64,000 bases of DNA, from contig NC_071393.1 of assembly GCF_022682495.2 (NCBI RefSeq), positions 116,142,239 through 116,206,238 of the forward strand, written 5' to 3'. Position numbers and translations under genes: made by a program. This document shows, piece by piece, positions 1-12,200 of the stretch (position 1 is its first letter; each line of letters begins with the position of its first letter). The notes beneath the pieces were generated by a model. The model did not search any database. It was not told where the DNA came from and saw only the letters and a program-made list of their open reading frames with translations. Source of the DNA: Desmodus rotundus (taxonomy: Eukaryota; Chordata; Mammalia; Chiroptera; Phyllostomidae).

Positions 1-100
1 ACAGAGAATATCCCCATTACCACGCCAAGTTCCATTAGACAGCAGCACTGCTCTGGAGCGGGTGGGGTCATGGGGCCACAGGCTCTGTCCTCTTTCTCAC

Positions 101-226
101 CTTTTCCAATTGACCTGATCTGTTGTATTTCTCTTCTGCAAAGACCAGCTCCATCTCACTCATGTCATTGTTGAGGATGAAGCAAACTTTAGATTTGTAG
201 AATTCTGGGTCATCTGTTTCAAAGTA
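101..226 (-). CDS. AREL1: AREL1 coding exon, residues 597-638 (last one in window)
   Basis: This 126-bp, phase-0 exon encodes YFETDDPEFYKSK to SGQLEK, part of the HECT N-lobe. The acceptor is ctcctcAG read on the minus strand, and the donor AAAAG|GTGAG is at 100-101. The next exon lies outside the window. A Glu stands where I recall Asp in human (GQLDK), a conservative change. Confidence 0.95.
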
Positions 227-3200
227 CTGAGGAGAAAAAAGATGCAGAATAGAACATGACTCCTCTTACCCAGAAATGAAATTTATAACTGCTAAGGAGA
301 ACCACTCGCCCCTTCAACCATAAGAATGATTGGCGCAGAGTGCTGAGACTCCGGAGTTAACGGCCAGGCGCCTTAGCAGAAAAGACACACCTTGGACATT
401 ACCTTGTAATGCATGCGCAGTCCTATGATTTGGGCCAAAAACGATCGAGTGAAGCGAGCACGGACCAACTGCTTGTAGGCCCCTCCTAGAGAGGACTCGT
501 AGAGACACTTGCCCACGAGCCGCCCCGCAAACTCATACATCTTCAAGCGCAGATGAGCGGGGCGGTTGGGGTTGGGGTGCACCTGTCAAAGGAAGACGTT
601 AAAAGACTCTGGGCCTTTTTCTTCCAGCCTTGTTCTGGGAAGACCCTCCCTCCCAACCCCATCCCAAGGAAGCAAGAATGTCAACACTAGATCAAAGAGC
701 CCATCCAAACGGTGTTGGTCTTTCTGTAGCCACTGCTGCGTGACTGGAGGGTAAAGGGCAGAGTCAGACTTACATTAGGCTGAAAAACCTTACATTAGGT
801 TTGTGGCCCCATCCGACTGAGTATCAAAGTTCATCAGTGGATGATGTGATGCTTTGTCCCTAAACCAGATCTTCTCTTGGCCAAAGTCTATTTGCTCCTG
901 GCACCTCTGCCTAGTCAAAGGTCTAGTACTGAATCCAAGGGCTTCGGGTATGTTTTGAGAAAGTGGCTTAATTATTGTTATTATTATAATCAGTAGAATA
1001 GCCATTGCATTGTAATGCTTTTTGGTCAAACATTCATCTGTCTGCATTTTCTCTTATTTTAGAGATGAAATAATGAAGGCAAAGGGGAGGAAGGCGATCT
1101 CATTAGTTCAAATTGTAGGTACGGAAATTAAGAAGAGAGCATAAGCTGTCAGATTCCCAGGACAGGTTCACAACGTGAAAGCCCTGTTAGTCTGTCCCAT
1201 TATAACATAATTTACACTGTCCACCCACCACGGGGAAGTCACAGACTCACTAATGCTTGGTTGGTGTCACTGAATCGGGTGAAGAGCTGACTGGTGGTAT
1301 CAAACAGTGCCTTGCAGATTAGCTCAAACCATTCCCGGCGAGGCCCTCCCCAGTCCAGAGCTGAAAAGTATAATAAAAATAAAACGTCACTCTGGCCTAC
1401 TACCTCTTACCATGTTTGCTCATTAATTCACTGTGTTATACTCTCCACACTCCCTCCATTCCACTACCTTAGTGTTCCCCCTTCCAACTCACCTAAAATG
1501 TGAACTTTTTCTAAAATCCCACCCCCTTCTATAGGATTAAAGGTCACTAAGCTAATATCCCCTAGTGTGGATACACAGGACGTAAGAGATCCAGGAAATG
1601 GACATTTCTCTTCGTTCTACAAAGGTTACAAGTTTGCCCTTCTGGTCCCTGTGTGTCTGTGCTCTGTGAGCCCCACCAAGTCATCTGGCCAGTAAGTACC
1701 ACCCTTTTTATCTTGACTCATGATTTTTTTTCCTTGGAAAAAGCAGCTGGGGAGTGTTTAAGGGGGTTTTGTTCTTTTGTGCAGAGGGGGTAAGAAGGAG
1801 AACAGGAGTGAAGAGGAGAGTTTAAAAAGATGAATGTGACATTTCAAAGCTGACCTTCTTCATCCTGGAAAACCACTTCAAAGTTCTTGCTCCAATCCGA
1901 GATGGAAAAATTCCGAGTGGCTTTCAGAGACTAAAAGGCAGTGAAAGGAAGGAAAGCATCAGAACGCCGCCTGGCACCTCTTGGGTGTTAACGACAAAAA
2001 CACACGAACAATGCTATCTATTGTCTACTAGTTCTTAGAGGCAATCTGTTACTCATAAACCAGCTTTGACAACCCCATCCTATATTTTAAATGCATGTTG
2101 CCCCAAAAGAAATTAAAAAACAATCTAATTCATCTTTACACCACTGTCTTGTTGAAAACTTGAAGCTGGTTTTTCTTTTTACAACCTTCATTTTATTAAT
2201 AAGAAAACGCTTAAAGAACTAAAAATGGCTCAGATGAACAAGCTGTCAGCAAGAGAACCAAAGAGCCCTGGTTTTCACAGTTAAGCACAGTCTATCTGTT
2301 AGATGTCTTTATCCGAAGACGAGGTTCAGACAGGGAGCCGCACCGCGTGGAGAAGGAGGCTGGGAAAAGGGGTTCCCAGCCACACCGGCCAGAGCCAAAC
2401 ACCACAGACACATCTGGGACTGGGACCAAGCCTTCTCACTCCTGGGGAATGTAAGCACCGTGCCAGGGTCTGTGCAGTGGAGACAGACATGCATCAGGTG
2501 TTCCTCTTCCGTCAGACCAGACCACAAAAATCGCTGCCTTTCAACCCAGCAAGAGCTCTCCCATCCAGGGGGTCAGTAACCAGAACTTTCTTCTGTGACA
2601 ACTACCTACACCTGCCCTACATAGGAGTCCATGAGTTTATTCCGGAACTAGTTCAGTACGGATTCTAAAGCCAACGTGTCAACCAGCCTCTCCTCAATAC
2701 CATACCTCCAATAAATCGGCCCCAAACTTAATGTAATCAAACAGAAGAATAGTCATTAATAGATACGTTTAAAGAGGAGAGAAATTCAGGGTTCAAGGAA
2801 AAGATAACCTGCAGAATATAACCAAATACCAAAAGAGGTTTCTAGTTGGGAAACTTTGATAACTATTAACAGAGATGAAACTTCACTCACCGATTCCAAC
2901 AAGGCATGTCTGCTGACCTTCAGGGTCACTTTGGAATGAGGTCTTTTCATATGTACCTGCCGCAGCTCCCGCTGGAAAAAGTTCACCTTGTCCTGAAAGG
3001 TCTCAGAGCCCCCTGCGGAGCAGCGAGATTCATCGTGACTACAGCCGCATTACGAGACTAGATGTCTGCACAAGCCGCTTCCGTGCCCCCAGGCGCCCAC
3101 GGCAGCCGGGGTCACTGCCTTCCCTATCTGAACCCCTGCCCCACCTTACCTATGTTCTTGTGGAGGGAGCGGATGAAAGTGGCTGCTAGGATGTTCCTCT

Positions 3201-6200
3201 CCTTACAGCTGAGCTCCACGGGAGGCTGAATGCCGTCATCCACCACCAGAGTGAGGAGCTTGTGGACAGGGTCAGGGCCAAGGTATGAAAACTGGCAAAC
3301 GGAGGTAAAAAGAGTTCATCGACAAAACCCTCAAACCCAGCAAAAAGCACCCACATCCCCACCCTTCTGCACCAACCACCAAAAAGCCTGTTTTCTCCAA
3401 ATGAGTGACTGCCAGGGGCACCTCTCCCCGTTTTTCTCCTCGGTGCTCTACAAGGCAAACTGTTTTAAATGGTCTGAGTCACAGAGACTGCCTTCAGTAA
3501 GGATCACAGGCAACACCAGAGACCTTCCACCAAAGCATACGAAAAGGACGAAAGCGGCAAGCACATGTAAGAGAGCAAAGGATTGCCTAAAGCGATTGGG
3601 CAAACTGCATGGAGGGAAGTGATTTGCCTTTAGATTCCAAAAGCTAAGAAAAGTTAAAAAAAATTTTTTTTAAATAAGAGAATACTGATTCTAAAAGAGC
3701 TTCAGCACACTGGCACACCAAGCGGGGAGCAAAATTACCAACACCCTCTCCATTAACTTAGTCTTACGGGAAAAGGTAACTGTTGGAATACTCGGATTTG
3801 CTTCTGAATTCCTGACTCCGTAAGCACATGTCTTTCTACGATATCTATATTCTTCACGCCATTTCATGAGGGGATAACACGAAAAGGCTGACATATTCCA
3901 GAGGTGAAGCCTGTTCAGCATGCAGCAGACTATGATCCCACTTACCTTGGTCCCTGGGCACACTCGGAAGGTGTAAAGGCGCCAGGGAATGATCTTCAGG
4001 TAGAATTCCTTCACCGAGAACTGCTGGAGGGCCGACATGCAGGAGATGAAGTGAGTGATAAACAGAAAGGCCCTGTGTGGGTATCAGAGCTCAAATAGCC
4101 GAGTCCCTACCTACGCTTCTCGTGATAACCTTTTCCTCTGTGGACACAGAGATGATTTAGGGCAGTACTGAAACTGAATAAACAGCATCGCCCTATTGAA
4201 ATAGGCAAATTAAAAATGAGACTCTGACAGTGTAGTTTCACACAGCGGCACTTCACAGTCTTAACACTCGGCTCTTACTACCATTTGTAAATATCTGAGC
4301 TCAGGTTTTCACTTCATGAGTAGAGAACACTGCACCTAGAAACAATCAAAATCTACTTCTGCTCAGCTCAGTGCTGCTCACAGAGACTGCCTCCAAGGCC
4401 GGGACAGGGAACACCAGGGGCCCATACCCACTGCTTTATCCCTATTTGAATGGTACCGAGGACTTGTCGGGGAAGAGGGAGTAGAGGATAGAAGGATGAT
4501 GGGGGTGGGGTGAGGTCTCATAAAAATTCATAAAAAATTCATAAAAATCCCATATATAATAGTAAAGAAGGATCTCTTTATCCCATTTACAAAAAGGAAA
4601 AAACAATGCCATAATTTTTTAATCTAAAAAAACCCGTTATCTGAATATGTAATAGGTCAGATTTTTTTCTTGATTTTTAAAAACTCTTCATTAAAGAAAA
4701 TTTCACACACACACTAAAGAAAAGAGTATAATGAACCCATCACCAGCTTCAACAATTACCAATTCATAACCGAACTTGTTTCATCTATACCCACCAGTTC
4801 CCTCATTACCGCTCCCCCGGGCAAATCAAGGCTAAATTTTTAAATGATGAATGGTACAGAGCAAAGTGTTCTGAAGAACAGAACTAGAACTCAGTTTTGA
4901 TTATGAGATTAAAGGGATGTAGTGGGGTGTTTCAAGGGTCTATTTTTCTGAGGTGTAAATGAGCAAAACACAAATATCAAGAAGAAAATCCCTAACACAA
5001 AGCATCTCTTAGCTCAGGGGCCTTGGGAAGTTCACCTCCTTGTGTCTGCCAAAATTTCTCCTCCAACTCTGTAGCCTGATGGCGACATCCATTTATTGTG
5101 GTTTCACAAGTAACAGAAATGAAAGACCAGATTGTTTTGAAACAGCACAAGGGGACACCAGTGATTTTTATCCTATGAGAAATTTTTAACGGTTAAAGTT
5201 GCTTTCTTTAAAACTCTAGGAGCCATGTCTTGGAAACTCTTCCCAGGAGCACTGAGAGGGCGGCAGGCCGCAGGTCTGCCTGAGCCCCAAGGCACCCGAC
5301 TCTCTAGACAAGGACTCAATCTGGTTCAAACCAAACACCTGCAGCTGGAGAGGCGGCACGTCTGCTGCTTCACTTTAAGTAGCCTCTCTCAGTATTCTAG
5401 AAACTCTACACGGCAATGCTCTGGCCCCTGGTTCTCAGACTGCTTTGTGGCTTTTGTCGCCAAATACCAATTACGTGCAGGCTCCAGCAGGGGGGATTTC
5501 GAGGCACAAACAGGAGTTCCAACCTTTGGTGACACGTAGCAGTACACCTTCTTCGGTTTCTTCACCTTCTCAGGGGTAAGACATTCAGAAGGTGAATCTT
5601 CATCTTCCTCTTCAACAGCCGTCGAAGGCCGGCGCTGAGAAGAGCTCATGTGCATGGGCGGCAGGTGCCACGGTGTGCTGGCACAGTTGGCAGAATTATA
5701 AAGATAAGCCTCAAAGTAAATGCTCACTCCTGAGGTGGACACATTGCGTTCAACAATATTCTTCTCGTTCTCTGAAACAACGTAAGGAATAAAGTTTAGA
5801 GTAGGAGTTGGATGAGAAGAAAAAAGTTACCTATCACTAGACCTTTAGTCCACCAGACTCTAACCTCAGGGAGCAAATATTTCAAAGAGCAAATGTTTCT
5901 GAGGTCAGTCAGAAGGGCGCAGACATGCAAAGAACAAATCACAGCTTTTCTTTCAACTCACCACTTAAGACGATAATGTCAAATTCGCCATTATTGATCG
6001 GCTGATTTTGATATGAAATGCAGGCATGGAAGCAGCCACGAGAATGCAGGGTGAGTCGCAAGAACACCTGGCAGGTTTGCTTGTTGGATGTCACTGATTT
6101 CTCAAATGAGACACCAGTATGCTCTTCCTCTTGGGGACCGAGCTACAGGAGGAACATAAAGCATCACTAAACATATATAATTTTCTCTATTCGCACAGTA

Positions 6201-9200
6201 ACTTACTCTTCACAAAGAACTTTCCTATCTATGAGCTACCCTAAGTCTCGCAGTTACTAACGAGAGAGGTATTATCGGATGGAAGGAAGGACAGCACGGA
6301 AGTCGGGGAAGGGGAGAGGAGACGAACTAGAAAGGGTGAGATGACAGAGACAGGAGGGAGGCTGCTCACCTCATGAATGGACAAACTGTAATTGTGCTCA
6401 TCTCTCAAGGACGTGGAATTGTTGGTCGGGTTGTCATACTCATCTCGGGGCACTATTTGAAGAGTGTGTGGCTCCCCACAGGTCAGCACAAGAGTAGAGA
6501 AGTGGCACACGATTTTGGTCTTGGAAGGAACCACCGTTCCTGGAATAGAGACAACGGAGTGTGATGTCTAGAGGCGCTTCTCAGGACACACAGACCGCCC
6601 AGTCAGGGGTCCTGCAGAGCTGGGCCCCCGTCCCGCCCCCACGGATAAACGCCACCCTTAAGAGGCAGAGAAGAAGAAAGAAAACAAAGAGATTAATTCA
6701 AATAAACTTTGGGGGCTTGTTTTTTACAAATTCCTAACCACTGCAAGCACTGAAAATGAGAAAAGAACTTGGAGAAAACAGAACCGAGACTTACAGACAC
6801 AAAGCCTCAAGTCCTACTGAGATCTATGGGTCAGATGAGCCTTAAAACTAAGTGCTGAACAATCTCAAAACTAACCAACCTACCCTTGAACACCTAGGTG
6901 CAAATCTAACAAAACATATACAAGACCTGTAATTGAAAACAATAAGATGCTGGTGAAATAAACAAAAAAGGTCTAAATAAGTGGAGAGATGGTTCATGTT
7001 TATGGATTAGAAGACTCAAACAGCAAAGATATCAATTCTCCCCAAATAATATAAAGGTCTAACACAATTCTTATCAAAATCTCAGCAAGATTTGTTGTAG
7101 GTTTAGACAGCATTATTCTAAAGTGTATATGGAAAGGCAAAGGGCCAGGAACAGCTAAAATAATTCTGAAATGGAAGAGTAGAGTGGGAAGAGTCAGTTT
7201 ACCCAACGTCAAGACTTGCTATGTGGCCACAGTACCAAGACTGTGGCGTTGGTGGAGGGACAGACACGTGGATTAATGGAACACGACAGAGAACCCAGAA
7301 ACAGCCCCCCATAAACACGCCCAACTCGCCCCTGACAAAGGCGCACAAGCAGTGAACAGAGCAAAGACCGCCCTCCAGCACAACGCACGGTGCTGGGGCA
7401 ACTGAACAGCTATGTGCAAAAACGTAAAGATTTAAAAAAACCTTGGCCCAAGTCTTGTACACAAAAATGAACTAAAAACAGATCATAACCCTAAATATAC
7501 AATGTGAAACTGTGTAACTTTTAGAAAAAAGTAAGAGAAAACCTTCAGGATCTAGGACTAGTGAAAGAGTTCTCAGACACTGGAAGCATGATCTGTGAAC
7601 GGAAACACGGATGGAACTGACTTCATGAAATGAAAAACTTTTGCGCTATAAAAGACCCTGTTATGGGGATAAAAAGAAAAGCTAAAGATTAAGAGACAAT
7701 ATTTGCAAACCGCATTATCTAACAAAGCGCTAGTATGTAGAAGATATAAAGAACTCCCAAAACTCAAAAGTAAAAGAACAAAAAATCCGATTAGAAAATG
7801 GGCAAGGCCAAGGCACATGAAAAGATGTTCAACATCATCACAACCATGAGGAAGTGCAAATCAAAACCACCACACTTACCAGAGTGGCTAAAAGGAAAAC
7901 TAGTGACAATACCACACGGTCGAGGATGTGAAGAAACCGGGTAATTCACACGTTGCTGGTGGGAATGTAAAATGCTACAGACACTCTGGAAGAGAGTTTG
8001 GCAGCTTCTTAAAAATACTAAGCATTCAACTATCACATGACCCAGCAACTGCATTCCTAGGCATTTATATCAAAGAAATGAAAACTTATAACCACACAAA
8101 AACTTGTACATGAATGTTCATAGGTTTATTCATAAGAGCCAAAACCTGGAGAAGACCTAAATGTCCTTCAACTGGTGAATGGTTGAACAAACTATTACAC
8201 ATTCACAACATGGAATTACTGCTCAGCAATGAAAGGGAATCAACTTTTCAACAACCTGGATGAATCTCTAGGGAATCCTGCTGAGTGAAAAAAAGTTATA
8301 TAACCAAAAGGTTATATACGGTATGATTCCATTTATATAACATTCTTGAGATGACATTTATACAAAGGGAGAACAAATCAGTGACTGCCGCGGTTAAGAA
8401 GGAGGTGAGTGGGAGAGGAGAAATGGGTGTGGCTGTGACATTGTACTACATTTGTAAGATGGGGCAATGGAGGGAAACTGGGTCAAGGGTACCCCAGATC
8501 TTCTGTATTATTTCTTACAACTGCTTAAGAATCTACAATTATCTCAAAATATTTTAACTTTAGTTTGAAAGATAAAAAAGAAAATTTTATCCTTTGCGAC
8601 AGCATGGACAGACCTGGAGAACATTATGCTAAGTGAAATAAGCCAGTCAGAGAAAGACATGTGCCACATGATTTCACTTGTATGTGGAATCTAATGAACA
8701 AACTGAGCTAACAAGGAAGACAGAGACCGACTCACAGATAGAGAGCATGATGACAGCTAAGGAGGGGGCAGGTCAGGGGGTAGAGGGATGGAGCAAAAAG
8801 GGTAAAGGACTCACGGACAACAGTGTGGTGATTGCGGGGGCGGGGGGGAAGTGAGGTATGAAGGGGACAAATGGTAATGGAAAAAACACAATAATAAAGA
8901 TAATCACCTCTAAGAAATAAATAAATAAAAGGGCTGGTACATAGTGTAAGGACGCGAACTGTTCTTCATTGGTGGCAAGGAGTTGGGGCGATGCTAGTTC
9001 GTGTGGAAAGGAGTCTGGGAGCCACCTTGGTCAGAGCCTTCCTCTGTTCTAAGAGAAAGAAAACTGAGGACTAATGGAGCAAAGATACCAGATCTTCTCA
9101 AGGACACTTCTTGTTGCGGTTTGACCCCAAAAGGTTCCCAAGTTCCTACCATTTCTGTAGATATCAAAATGACACCCTCAAAGGAAGCCAAGGCAGGAAG

Positions 9201-12200
9201 CACAGGGCAGACAGAACCTCGACACGCGAAACAACATGCTTCAGAAGGAGGGGCCAGAGATTACAGTTTCAGGCTTCAAGTCACTGAGTAGTTATTATCT
9301 GGCATTAAGGACACGAAGGGGAAAACAGCAGAGACAGAGGCCTCAGTTCTCGGACAGCAGAAGCTGGAGCCGACACTCTTCAGTGAGAAGTAAAACACAC
9401 ACTGGCAGCAAGGGTGATTGGGGTCAAGGTAGTTTCACTTGAAAAGGTTTCAGAAAAATTTACCTTTTGTCTACTCTGGCACCCTTACTCCTTAAGAACT
9501 TAACAGGCTGATGACTCTTCCCAGCAATTCCACTCTTAAAGACATGAAAACGCGTGTCTACATAAAAACGTACAAACGTTCACAGTGGAATTATGCAGAG
9601 CAGCCAAAAGCAAAGACCTCCAAATGTCCATCAACTGAAGAACAGATAAACAAACTGTAGCATATCCATACCGTGGAGTATTATTTGGAAATAAAAAGAA
9701 ATGACGCGCTGATTCATGCTGCACTGATGAATCTTAAAGGCATTTGCTGAGGGAAACGAGCCAGTCACAAAAGTCCACGTATGTTATGATTACACTGGTA
9801 TGAAATGCAAACAGCAGAGCCGTAGCCACAGTAAGCAAATCCAGAGGCAGCAGATTGGTGGTGGCCGACGGCTGGGGGTTTGGGGAAAAGGGGAAGTGAC
9901 AGCTAACAGGTACCGGATCATGGGTTGATGAAAATGGTCTAAAATTGAATGTGATGATGGTTGTACAATCTATGAATTTAAAGACCATTAACTGTCTATT
10001 TTAAATGGATACATTTATAGCACGTGAGTTAAATCTCAATAAAGGCATTATTTTTAAAAAGGTGTTATTACAAAGATAAAGGAAAAAAAGGAGGGAGGGA
10101 CGGAAAGAAGAAAGGGAGAAAAAAGAACATACCTGGCTGAAAAATCTTGTAGTAGGGACTGTAGGCCACATTTAGCCCACCAAGCTTCACTGAGATCTCA
10201 TAGCGCCCAGCCTTGCGCACCGTGAAGGCCACCTTGACCACGTTGGAACTGGGCTCCTGGAGGACCTCCTGGGTCACGGGGATTTCCACTGCTAGCTCAA
10301 CATGAGAGATGTGGACTCTGAGTCCCACAGGCCGGTGTGCAGGGAAAGGCTGGCCATTCTTATAGAACAACTGCCATGGGAAGAAGGGGAGTACCCGTGA
10401 GCGAAGAGTGGGCGAGTATCATGGGTCATCTAACTCAACAGAGTGTAGGGAAGGAGGAGGAAGCTGCTAATGCCCAGTACCCACCCCCTCCTACAGTCCT
10501 GCAGACACGGGGAGAAACAAAGTCTCTCAACAATTCAAAAACCATTAAATCATGAGCAAATTCTTAACCTATTTTCGAGGACAGGAGTATTTTCAGGACA
10601 TACCATTAAATGAATTTCAACTTGACTTTTCTGAACCACAAATGCTGCCTCCTCTTTTTGTTAGGTTCTCACTGCTGATCCAAATGTAAAGGTAAGTCGT
10701 TGGGTACCACTGGCACGAGCGAACTAAAGCCCCAGGCAAGGCTAGGGGCGTTCAGGCTATCAGGCCAAGCATAATGCTGTAGTAAAATCATCACAAGGGG
10801 CAGCAAACTTTTTCTAGGACCAGAGAGTAAATATTTTTGGCTTTATGGGTATACACAGCTATTCAATTGTGGTTAACTACTCCAGCATGAAAGCAGCCAC
10901 AGGCAACACAGCAGGATGAATGAGTGTGGCTGTGCTCCAACAGAACTACGTTTGCACAAACAGCAGGTGTGCCTGACTTAACCCTCGGGCCAAACTCTGC
11001 CAGCCTCTAGATCTGCAACATCAACCTTTCTGAATAATACCGTTCTTACTTTGAAGAGGTAACATTAAGCTTTACACCTCTTCAAAGCTAAGCAACCATT
11101 AAACCAAAATGATAGAGAAATTCGTGATTCTTCAGATATTAACAATTCCCAAGCTCCTAATTCCCAAGTTCCAGTGAGGGACCGAAAAATGAAGAAAAAT
11201 GTTCACATCCCAGGCCAGCACCACCCACAGACTGGACTGGACTCTGGAAAGCGAGTGACTCAGAACCCCCAATGTGTATGGAGACAGAAACAATCCCTTA
11301 CATGCACTCGGAAGGCCATGCTGTGGCCCACCTCATGGGGGTCCTTCCAGTCCCAGGAGACTTTGCAAGACCGGGGATCCAGGTAATTTCCCCGCACGTA
11401 GTCATAAATAGTTCGGTCCCCTCGGCGCTCGCGGTCCTCATTCTGGAGGAAGCTGACTACACGTGCGGCTAGCTCAAAGAGGAACTTAATTGTGAAGAAG
11501 AACGCAACCACAGATACTGTGATTCCACCTGTGTGAAAGAGCACACACAGACACCTGCCAGTTACACATTATAGCTTCTTGTTATGGAACAGGCTAGCCA
11601 TCTCGAAAATTAAAGGACATCAGGAAGGGACAGCAAGACTTCCAAAGAAACCCTGTACTGGGTGTACCTCTGTGGGTAAAGAGAGGCATTTATATACCAA
11701 GACTCAGGCACATCTGTCCTCGGGCCAACTCCCATCCAGTGCCTATTTTTGAAACTAGTTTTATTGGCACAAAGCCCCAACCACTCATTTCCATATCGTC
11801 TAGGGCCACTTTTGCCCTAAACTAACAAGAATTTGGTAGCTGCAGCAGACATTGTATAGGCTGGGAAGCTGAAAATATTTACTATTTAGCCCTTTATTAA
11901 AAAAAGAAAATCTGCCAACACTTGTCTTATACCATGGACGGCATGTCATGCCCACCCCCGCCCTCCTGCAGGTGCTGGGCTCTCACAGAAGTAGTAAAAA
12001 GAATGCACATTTTATTCCTGCCATTCGGAAGTTTCCCACTCCCTTGTCCACTTGGCCAAAGCCCTCCCCAGTCCCCACTAGAGTATGGGGTTCCCTCTTC
12101 TGGGCTCCCTCAAACTCCTGTACATTCATCTACTGTAACTTTTCTTCCCCTTGACCATCTAGCTCATTACTCATAGTATGACCTTCTTGGCAGATTTCTG

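Noticed and set aside
2303..2668. 121-codon plus-strand frame in an AREL1 intron
   Set aside because: No homology recognised, antisense to the gene, no splice or promoter signals.
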